DNA of 5,865 bases from SAT2750 sp964476375 (GTDB lineage: Bacteria; Planctomycetota; Planctomycetia; Pirellulales; Pirellulaceae): assembly GCA_964476375.1 (NCBI GenBank), contig CAYYZW010000241.1:1-5865 (forward strand). Direction: 5' to 3'. Both the position numbers and the translations under genes were made by a program. Under the pieces are notes generated by a model that saw only the letters and a program-made list of their open reading frames with translations, ran no database searches and had not been told where the DNA came from. Positions 1 through 5,019 of this stretch are shown in pieces; position 1 is the first letter of the stretch; every line of letters starts with the position of its first letter.

Positions 1-1
1 C

Positions 2-742
2 GTGGCTGCGGAGGCACGTTTCCTTCGGGAGAATACCGGGCGGGCGGTGAAAGTGGCACTTCCCTCTCCCTACCTGATTGGCCAGAGGATGTGGGAAGCG
101 GAACATTCCAGGGCCGCCTACCCGACGCGAGATGCTTTCTGCGAGGCGCTGGTGCCGGTCCTGCGAGAGGAATTGCTTTCCGTCCGGGAGGTCGGCGGCG
201 ACCTGGTGCAGCTGGATGAACCCCATCTCTGCGTTCTTGTTGACCCGGAGGTGAGGGCAACCTTTGACGACCCGGCGGCAGAAATGCGAAAGGCGGTCGA
301 GTGGATCAACGCGATTGTCGAGGGCGTGGAAGGGATCACGCTGGCGGTACACCTCTGCCGGCGTAACTGGGGCCGGCAGGGCTGGGGGGCGGCCGGGGGT
401 TACGAGGCGATCCTGGACCACATCACCCGGCTGGAGGTCGACCAGTTAATGATGGAGTTTAGCATTCCGGCGGCCGGGGACGTGGCGGTGCTGAAGGAAC
501 TGCCGGAGGAGATCCGCATCGGCCTGGGATGCGTGGACGTGCGTTTCGAGGAGATCGACACACCAGAGGTGATTGTCCAGCGGGTGGAGAAGGCCCTGGA
601 ACATGTGGCGGCGGATCGCTTGATGTTGACGCCCGACTGTGGATTTTCCCCGGGCAAGGACCATGAAATTCCGCTGGACGAGGCTTTTGTCAAGCTCACC
701 AGCCTGGGCGCGGCGGGCAGGATATTACGCCAGCGGCTGTAA
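2..742 (+). CDS. MetE C-terminal-domain-like methyltransferase (5' partial)
   Basis: This is the C-terminal part of a protein in the UROD/MetE-like barrel superfamily, related to cobalamin-independent methionine synthase. Those enzymes use a zinc site to activate a thiol for methyl transfer. The visible 246 residues hold the expected zinc ligands: HLC at about 117-119 (H117, C119), the Glu of MEFSIP (E152) and the Cys of TPDCGF (C213). A LDEP motif at 71-74 matches the QxDEP segment of MetE. Stand-alone proteins of this type usually run to about 340-380 residues, so the true start probably lies upstream; the GTG at position 2 is only the first in-frame start codon in the window. It ends at TAA 740-742. 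It could be a true homocysteine methyltransferase or a paralogue acting on another thiol; the sequence alone does not decide. Nothing links it to the repair-type operon further on. Confidence 0.85.
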   Translation: MAAEARFLRENTGRAVKVALPSPYLIGQRMWEAEHSRAAYPTRDAFCEALVPVLREELLSVREVGGDLVQLDEPHLCVLVDPEVRATFDDPAAEMRKAVEWINAIVEGVEGITLAVHLCRRNWGRQGWGAAGGYEAILDHITRLEVDQLMMEFSIPAAGDVAVLKELPEEIRIGLGCVDVRFEEIDTPEVIVQRVEKALEHVAADRLMLTPDCGFSPGKDHEIPLDEAFVKLTSLGAAGRILRQRL

Positions 743-778
743 AATATCGGGTGTTTCGGTATTCTTGGCAATTCAGAA

Positions 779-827
779 AAAGATTCCCGGAGAAAGTGTC
801 CGCTTTGGTGACCGGACGGCAATCTTT
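779..827 (+). promoter_or_regulatory. Possible composite stem-loop in the 743-874 intergenic gap
   Basis: The 132-nt gap between the methyltransferase gene and the small membrane-protein gene contains nested complementary segments. The outermost is AAAGATT (779-785) with AATCTTT (821-827), the middle CCGG (787-790) with CCGG (812-815), and the innermost AAAG (793-796) with CTTT (803-806). An alternative inner pair is GTCCG (798-802) with CGGAC (813-817). There is no uninterrupted GC stem followed by a T-run, so this is not a standard Rho-independent terminator. It may be a weak mRNA 3' end structure, a leader structure for the next gene, or chance. No convincing promoter was found in this gap. 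Confidence 0.22.
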
Positions 828-861
828 CCATAGAGACGATCGGACAGGATGAATATTTCCT

Positions 862-867
862 AAGGAG
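862..867 (+). promoter_or_regulatory. Strong ribosome binding site for the 875 start
   Basis: AAGGAG lies 7 nt upstream of the ATG at 875, an almost ideal Shine-Dalgarno sequence and spacing. It fixes the start of the small membrane-protein gene and shows that this organism uses anti-Shine-Dalgarno initiation. Confidence 0.8.
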
Positions 868-874
868 AAGACAC

Positions 875-1312
875 ATGGCGGGTAAAAAGATGGATATGAA
901 AAACTATGGTGCCGGGGTGCGGAGAGCGGAGAAGTTATCTCGCCTGGGACTCTTTAACGTGGCCGTTGCCGTATTATCTTTCTGGATTTATTTCGGACCA
1001 ATCGGAAGAGATTCCTACCAGGAAATGGGTTGGGCTATCGCCGACCAGACGGCCGAGTATGTCGACCAGGAGGCAGATTCACGCAAGGCGGTTCAGTTGA
1101 ATCTCCGCATGGGAGAGGCGATGGCCGGGAGCCCTGCCACGTCAGTGCGGTTGCATGAATTCATGCTGGCCATTGCTTTTTTCAACGTCGTCGGTGCACT
1201 GAATATCCGTAATACGGTCATCCGTAAACGTGAAATTGCGGCGGTGATCGAATATTTTGAGGGCCGGCTGGAAGATCCGGGAACGCCAACAGACAGCAGC
1301 GACGTGGGTTAG
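875..1312 (+). CDS. Small two-TM membrane protein of unknown function
   Basis: I do not recognise this 145-residue protein. It has a basic N-terminus (K4, K5, K9, R16, R17, K20, R23) followed by a hydrophobic segment at about 25-43 that ends in WIYFGPIG. A polar, partly acidic stretch follows at about 45-92, then a second hydrophobic segment at about 94-112 (FMLAIAFFNVVGALN). The C-terminus is a helix and a short acidic/polar tail. With the positive charges at the N-terminus and after the second segment (IRKRE), the likely topology is both ends in the cytoplasm and a loop of about 50 residues outside. The start is well supported by AAGGAG at 862-867. The stop TAG at 1310-1312 faces the end of the opposing CNNM-like gene 43 nt away. 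The gene appears monocistronic. That it is a real gene is likely; its function is not inferable. Confidence 0.75.
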   Translation: MAGKKMDMKNYGAGVRRAEKLSRLGLFNVAVAVLSFWIYFGPIGRDSYQEMGWAIADQTAEYVDQEADSRKAVQLNLRMGEAMAGSPATSVRLHEFMLAIAFFNVVGALNIRNTVIRKREIAAVIEYFEGRLEDPGTPTDSSDVG

Positions 1313-1355
1313 AACCCCAGGTACGGGCGGACGGTGTCGCCAGGCCGGTGGATCG

Positions 1356-2534
1356 TCAGGATGCCGTCGGTTCTTCCTTGTCGGGGGAGGCGCCCTCCGC
1401 CTGGCTCTTCTTCCATTGGTCGGCTGCCTCCTGGCGCAGGCTGACATGCTCGTCGTCCTCGTCAATGATCTCGCGTCCGGCGATGGCTTCGAGCACGTCC
1501 TCGTCCGTGACAATCCCCAGTTCCTCCCCGAACTCGTTAACCACCAGCAGGATCTTGTCGCGGTTCTCGATCAGGATCAGCATGGCGTCATAGACGGGTA
1601 ACTTTTCATCGATCGTACGGATCGGCATCGAGATCTCGGCAAGGAGCGTGCCTGTCTCGCCGGCCATGTGAGTTTCCAGCAGGTCGGTGTAGAGCAGGTA
1701 GGTCCGGATCGTATGGCTCTCGCGGGTCAGCGGAATACGGGTGTGGTTCATCGGCACGTTCTTTTTGACCGCATCGCCCACCGTCGATTCCTCGGCCAGG
1801 GAGAGGAGGACCGTGGTCGGGGTCATGATGTCAGAGACTTCGATGTTCTGAAGTCGCAACAGGTTTTGCACCATCTCGGATTCCTCGTCCTCCAGCTGGC
1901 CCTGTTTTTCGGCAAGCCGGGTGATGGCGATCAGTTCCAGGCGGGAATAGCTGCCATGCTCCTGCTTGCCAAAAAGCGCCTTGGAAAACCACTGCAGTGC
2001 CAGGACCACGGGGAACAGGAGGATCGAGAGCCAGCGAATCATCACGGCACTCTTTCCTGCCAGGCTCCGGCAGTAGCGGGCTCCGAGCGTCTTGGGGATC
2101 ACTTCCGAGAGGACCAGGACGAGCAGGGTCAGCAGGGCAGAGGCAAGTCCCAGGTACCCGTCCCCGAACTTTGCCGCTACCTCGGCACCTACCCCGGCCG
2201 CGCCGGCGGTATGGGCGATCGTGTTCAGGGTCAGGATCGCCGAGAGGGAACGGTCCATGTCCTGGCGCAGGTTCTTGAGGATCTGCCCGGAATGCGAACC
2301 GGAATCGATCATCACCTGCACATGGCCCGGCCCGACCGAGAGCAGGACCGCCTCCAGGATCGAGCAGAGAAAGGAGACGCCCAGGGCAAGTGTGAGGTAA
2401 AACAGCAGCGGGGTCAGATCTGCCGGGCTGCGGTAACTGCCTCCGGAGGGGGAGTCGCCGGCGGCCAATACGGCGGTGGTGGCACCAAGGGCCAGGGCCG
2501 CCGTCAGGAGCATGATCAGGATGCGGCGTGCCAT
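1356..2534 (-). CDS. CNNM/CorC-family membrane protein (DUF21 + CBS pair)
   Basis: This 392-residue protein belongs to the CNNM/CorC (old name hemolysin-like) family, whose members act in Mg2+ or other divalent-cation transport across the inner membrane. Residues 1-25 look like a signal peptide or first membrane anchor, with a cleavage-like AVLAA at 21-25. The DUF21 transmembrane domain covers about 40-190, with hydrophobic segments near 42-65, 95-120, 127-148 and 165-187. Family-type positions are visible: S54, S58 and E61 in the first helix, N104, and the SEVIPK motif at 143-148. A linker (SRLELIAI through EESEMVQNLLRL) leads to two CBS domains at about 235-292, beginning DIMTPTTVLL, and 302-352, ending IVTDEDVLEAI. 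The last 40 residues are charged and look disordered. The CorC/HlyC domain that often follows the CBS pair is absent. The ATG at 2532-2534 is chosen because the signal-like segment follows it directly; no strong Shine-Dalgarno is seen. The gene is divergent from the Rad50-like operon, and I see no functional link. Confidence 0.9.
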   Translation of the reverse strand: MARRILIMLLTAALALGATTAVLAAGDSPSGGSYRSPADLTPLLFYLTLALGVSFLCSILEAVLLSVGPGHVQVMIDSGSHSGQILKNLRQDMDRSLSAILTLNTIAHTAGAAGVGAEVAAKFGDGYLGLASALLTLLVLVLSEVIPKTLGARYCRSLAGKSAVMIRWLSILLFPVVLALQWFSKALFGKQEHGSYSRLELIAITRLAEKQGQLEDEESEMVQNLLRLQNIEVSDIMTPTTVLLSLAEESTVGDAVKKNVPMNHTRIPLTRESHTIRTYLLYTDLLETHMAGETGTLLAEISMPIRTIDEKLPVYDAMLILIENRDKILLVVNEFGEELGIVTDEDVLEAIAGREIIDEDDEHVSLRQEAADQWKKSQAEGASPDKEEPTAS

Positions 2535-2559
2535 GAGTTGGATCGCTGGTGACGGAAAA

Positions 2560-2579
2560 GGAGAAAAGGGAGTTTCTCC
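2560..2579 (-). promoter_or_regulatory. Perfect 7-bp hairpin in the leader of the CNNM-like gene
   Basis: GGAGAAA (2560-2566) and TTTCTCC (2573-2579) form a perfect inverted repeat with a 6-nt loop. Read on the minus strand, the hairpin is followed directly by TTTTCC and sits about 25 nt upstream of the CNNM-like start codon. It would lie in the 5' leader of that mRNA. It resembles a short attenuator or a structure controlling translation, but the T-run is short and broken. A regulatory role is a guess; the inverted repeat itself is certain. Confidence 0.35.
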
Positions 2580-2591
2580 ATCATAAGGAAG

Positions 2592-2621
2592 TTGCCCGTG
2601 CGGGGGTATGTCTGTAAGAAT
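2592..2621 (+). promoter_or_regulatory. Candidate sigma70-type promoter for the Rad50/Mre11 operon
   Basis: TTGCCC (2592-2597) and AAGAAT (2616-2621) are separated by 18 nt, and TG at 2613-2614 gives an extended -10 arrangement. The -10 matches 4 of 6 consensus bases. Transcription would start near 2628, giving a leader of about 30 nt before the minicistron at 2658. The -35 overlaps a small palindrome, CCCG-TG-CGGG (2595-2604), a possible operator. On the opposite strand CTGACG (2646-2641) and TATTCT (2622-2617), 18 nt apart, are a weaker candidate promoter for the CNNM-like gene, so the two promoters would overlap. No LexA-type box was recognised. Confidence 0.3.
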
Positions 2622-2644
2622 ATCCCATCGGCATTATCGCCGTC

Positions 2645-2650
2645 AGGAAA
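2645..2650 (+). promoter_or_regulatory. Ribosome binding site-like AGGAAA before the minicistron
   Basis: AGGAAA lies 7 nt upstream of the ATG at 2658. It is the only Shine-Dalgarno-like sequence close to the start of the operon; the ATG at 2681 of the ATPase gene has none at the usual distance. This suggests that ribosomes load here and reach the ATPase gene by coupling. Confidence 0.4.
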
Positions 2651-2657
2651 CGCCCGC

Positions 2658-2684
2658 ATGGTTATGGACAACCAACTGCCATGA
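2658..2684 (+). CDS. Possible 8-codon leader minicistron (MVMDNQLP)
   Basis: An ATG at 2658 opens an 8-codon frame that ends at TGA 2682-2684. That stop overlaps the ATPase start codon at 2681 as ATGA. AGGAAA sits 7 nt upstream. The arrangement is the classic one for translational coupling, and it would explain why the ATPase gene lacks its own Shine-Dalgarno. The peptide has no visible function. A frame this short can occur by chance, so confidence is limited. Confidence 0.35.
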   Translation: MVMDNQLP

Positions 2685-3778
2685 TTCGCCAGATCACCCT
2701 GATCAATTTCATGTCGCACGAGCATACCGTGCTTGACCTGTCCGGGGGTGTGAATGTCCTGATTGGGCCGAACAACTGCGGCAAGTCCGCGGTGGTGGAG
2801 GCACTCCGGGCGGTCTGCGAGAATTCACGTGGTCATTACATGATCCGCCACGGCGAGAAGGAAGCACGTGTGATTCTGGAAACGGGCGAGGGAGACACGA
2901 TCGAATGGCGGAGGCGGAAGAAGGGGTCCTCGTACGTGATCAATGGTGAGCCGGTGCATCGTGGCCGTGTCCCGGACAAGCTTGGCGCCATGCTGCGGAT
3001 GCAGAAGGTGGAGGTGAAGGATGGAGGGGACAGTTTCGATGTCCACCTGGGAGAACAGAAGGCGCCGATCTTCCTGATCGACCAGCCCGGAAGCAAGGTG
3101 GCAACATTTTTTGCTTCTGCCTCGGATGCCCATTACCTGGTTCAAATGCAGGAACAGCACCGGCAGAATGTGCGGGAACGGAAGAACCTTCACGCGACAC
3201 TCCAGGAGCGGATCACACGCGACGAGGCGACGTTCAAGAAGTACAAGCCGCTGGCCGGCATAGAGAAAAAACTGGTCTCCCTGCGCGAGGGCCGGGATGA
3301 ACTTGCCTCCGCTTTCAAAACAAGTGTCCAGTTAAAAACACAGCTGCAGGAGCTGGCCGAAAAGCAGGCACGTCTGGCGAGATTGCAGCAGTCCGGCCAG
3401 GTGCTGGAGAAACTGCAGGCACCACCGGATCTCTACCCGGTCGGCCATCTTGCCCGCCAGGCTGGCGCGCTCGATCGGATGGGTCGGGATCTTCAGCTGC
3501 AGAAAAAACGCTTTTCGCTCCTGGAGGTTCTCGAGAAGCCCCCGGAAATGGAGGATCTGTCGGAACTGAAGCAGAAGCTCCTGGACCTGGTTCGGCATGC
3601 GGACCAGGTGAAACAAATCCGCCTCCAGCTGACCGAGCTGGACGGCAAGCTGGAGGAATGCCGGGATCGTCTTCGCCACTATGCGAGTCAGCAGACAACC
3701 TGCCCTCATTGCCACCGACCCTGGTCCGAGGAGGAACTGCTCGAGTTGCTCGAGAAAGGGGAAAGCCATGACGCATGA
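2681..3778 (+). CDS. Rad50/SbcC-type ATPase, N-terminal half with zinc hook
   Basis: This 365-residue protein is the front half of a Rad50/SbcC ABC-type ATPase, the ATP-driven clamp that partners the Mre11/SbcD nuclease at DNA ends. The opening (MIRQITLINFMSHEHTVLDL) is the typical first strand of the RecF/SbcC/Rad50 family and supports this start. Walker A is GPNNCGKS at 29-36. A β-rich lobe follows, and a Q-loop-like segment, HLGEQKAPIF, lies at about 122-131. Charged coiled-coil sequence runs from about 155 to 245, breaks at a Pro-rich point (APPDLYP, 247-253) and resumes to about 335. CPHC at 341-344 matches the CxxC zinc hook that joins two Rad50 coils. The protein ends 21 residues later. 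It has no ABC signature, Walker B or H-loop, so it cannot hydrolyse ATP alone; these lie in the gene at 5016. Its end overlaps the nuclease gene by 11 nt. Confidence 0.88.
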   Translation: MIRQITLINFMSHEHTVLDLSGGVNVLIGPNNCGKSAVVEALRAVCENSRGHYMIRHGEKEARVILETGEGDTIEWRRRKKGSSYVINGEPVHRGRVPDKLGAMLRMQKVEVKDGGDSFDVHLGEQKAPIFLIDQPGSKVATFFASASDAHYLVQMQEQHRQNVRERKNLHATLQERITRDEATFKKYKPLAGIEKKLVSLREGRDELASAFKTSVQLKTQLQELAEKQARLARLQQSGQVLEKLQAPPDLYPVGHLARQAGALDRMGRDLQLQKKRFSLLEVLEKPPEMEDLSELKQKLLDLVRHADQVKQIRLQLTELDGKLEECRDRLRHYASQQTTCPHCHRPWSEEELLELLEKGESHDA

Positions 3779-4697
3779 GGGAATCCTCTTTATCGGCGAC
3801 CCGCATATCAGTAGCCGGCCGCCCGGCTTTCGTTCGGATGACTATCCTCGCACCATTCTGGGCAAGCTTGCCTGGTGCATGGAATTTGCCAGGAAGAACA
3901 AGCTCAAGACCGCCCTTCTGGGGGACCTTTTTCACTACCCGCGAGACAATGCCAACTGGCTTCTGACCGAGCTGATTGAACTTCTTTCCTCCCAGGTTCC
4001 ACTGGCAATCTATGGAAACCATGATGTCCGCGAGAACGTTCTTTCGCAGGACGACTCACTCAGTATCCTTGCTGCCTCCGGGGTTATCGACTTGGTGACC
4101 AGTGACCAACCGTGGAGCGGGACGATTGCTGGCCGATCGGTCGTCATCGGAGGCACATCGTGGGGCAAAAAGCTGCCGGCGGGCCATGATTCCCCGGCAG
4201 ACCATGTCTTCTGGATGACCCACCATGACCTGGTGGTTCCGGGTTACGAGGAGATCGGTTACTACAAGCCGAAGGCACTTCCGGGAATCGATGCGGTCAT
4301 CAACGGTCACATTCACCGGCACCTGGAGACGGTTGAAAAAGCGGGGACTTCATGGATCACTCCGGGGAATATTTCTCGTGTCAGCCGTGGGGATGCGACT
4401 CGCCAGCATCAGCCGGCGGTACTGCAGATCCAGTTTGAAAAGGAGGGCTGGCAGGCGGAGCGGGTGGCGGTGCCGCACGGAAGTTTTGAAGAAGTATTCT
4501 ATGAACAGGTGATCGAGGAGGAAGCCGTGACGGCCGGTTCGACGTTTATTCACGGGCTGGCAGAAATGAAAGCACGACGGACGGAATCAGGTGCCGGGCT
4601 GAAGGAGTTCCTGGCGGCAAACCTTGGGGAATTTGACCCCGAAGTGCAGGGAGAAATTAACAAGCTGGCTGAGAGGTACGTGTCCCATGATGAATAA
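3768..4697 (+). CDS. Mre11/SbcD-like metallophosphoesterase nuclease
   Basis: This 309-residue protein is a calcineurin-like metallophosphoesterase of the Mre11/SbcD type, which cuts DNA ends with two bound Mn2+ ions. All the family motifs are present: GDPH (D11, H13), GDLF (D53), GNHD (N84, H85), MTHHD (H152/H153) and GHIH (H181, H183). Residues about 205-245 look like the start of the β-rich capping region. The C-terminal 265-309 is helical and charged, a plausible Rad50-coil-binding segment. At 309 residues it is shorter than E. coli SbcD (about 400). The ATG at 3768 is chosen over an upstream in-frame ATG at 3681: the family starts here (EGILFIGDPH), AAAGGGG at 3755-3761 gives a Shine-Dalgarno, and residues before it are of another character. 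It overlaps the upstream gene by 11 nt and the downstream one by 11 nt. It lies between the two halves of its ATPase, which is unusual, since sbcD normally precedes one intact sbcC. Confidence 0.9.
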   Translation: MTHEGILFIGDPHISSRPPGFRSDDYPRTILGKLAWCMEFARKNKLKTALLGDLFHYPRDNANWLLTELIELLSSQVPLAIYGNHDVRENVLSQDDSLSILAASGVIDLVTSDQPWSGTIAGRSVVIGGTSWGKKLPAGHDSPADHVFWMTHHDLVVPGYEEIGYYKPKALPGIDAVINGHIHRHLETVEKAGTSWITPGNISRVSRGDATRQHQPAVLQIQFEKEGWQAERVAVPHGSFEEVFYEQVIEEEAVTAGSTFIHGLAEMKARRTESGAGLKEFLAANLGEFDPEVQGEINKLAERYVSHDE

Positions 4698-5019
4698 TGC
4701 AGAAGGTGACGACCGAACCCTGGAACGGTTAAGTGAGGAATTTGCCGAACTGAAATCGAAAAAGGACGGCCTGGCAGGGCGGATCAAGCAACTGGAGGAA
4801 TCCCTTGATGAGTTGAAGAAAGGACTGAAAAAAGAATTCGGTAGCGATGACCTGGAGAAACTCCAACAATTGCGAGATGAAAAGCAATCGGAAAATGACC
4901 GCAAGTCACAAGAGTACGAGGAACATATCGAGGATTTGAAGGAGAAACTTGCGGCCCTGGAGGATTCGCTGCAGGAGAACGAGTCGGACGACGAGGACGA
5001 CCCGGGGGAGGAATCATGA
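4687..5019 (+). CDS. Small charged coiled-coil protein, likely complex subunit
   Basis: I do not recognise this 110-residue protein as a named family. It is almost entirely helical and charged: helix 1 covers about 9-50 and helix 2 about 54-98, with a break at FGSDD (51-55). Leucines spaced in heptads (LERL, LEESLDELKKGL, IEDLKEKLAALEDSL) indicate coiled coil. The last 15 residues are very acidic (SDDEDDPGEES) and probably disordered. The start is ATG 4687 (or the adjacent ATG at 4690), with GAGAGG at 4671-4676; an in-frame ATG at 4624 lies deep in the nuclease gene and is less likely. It overlaps the nuclease gene by 11 nt and the next gene by 4 nt (ATGA). From its position between the nuclease and the C-terminal ATPase half, I infer that it is a subunit of the same complex. 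It may be part of the returning coiled-coil arm that the split ATPase otherwise lacks. Confidence 0.75.
   Translation: MMNNAEGDDRTLERLSEEFAELKSKKDGLAGRIKQLEESLDELKKGLKKEFGSDDLEKLQQLRDEKQSENDRKSQEYEEHIEDLKEKLAALEDSLQENESDDEDDPGEES

Noticed and set aside
798..817. GTCCG...CGGAC hairpin as a terminator of the methyltransferase gene
   Set aside because: The stem is only 5 bp with a 10-nt loop and no T-run. It is mentioned only as an alternative fold within the larger weak structure.
1313..1355. Hairpin at 1326-1341 between the convergent genes as a bidirectional terminator
   Set aside because: The stem GGC(g)GAC/GTCGCC is about 6 bp with a bulge and a 3-nt loop, and neither strand has a following T-run. 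It is too weak to call a terminator.
1668..2552. Long plus-strand open frame opposite the CNNM-like gene
   Set aside because: Its translation is rich in Gly, Gln, Arg and Asp with no recognisable domain. The minus strand encodes a clear DUF21 + CBS protein over the same bases, so this is a shadow of a GC-rich gene.
3681..3767. Upstream in-frame ATG that would add 29 residues to the nuclease
   Set aside because: The added residues resemble no nuclease N-terminus and overlap the zinc-hook coding sequence. ATG 3768 has a Shine-Dalgarno and begins right before the first metal-binding motif.
3315..4022. Minus-strand frame of 235 codons across the ATPase/nuclease junction
   Set aside because: It has low-complexity Pro/Ala/Arg-rich sequence, no motif, and lies opposite two genes with intact catalytic motifs.
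4624..4686. Upstream in-frame ATG for the coiled-coil protein
   Set aside because: The extra 21 residues (MGNLTPKCREKL...) lie fully inside the nuclease gene and lack coiled-coil character. ATG 4687 gives a normal short overlap.
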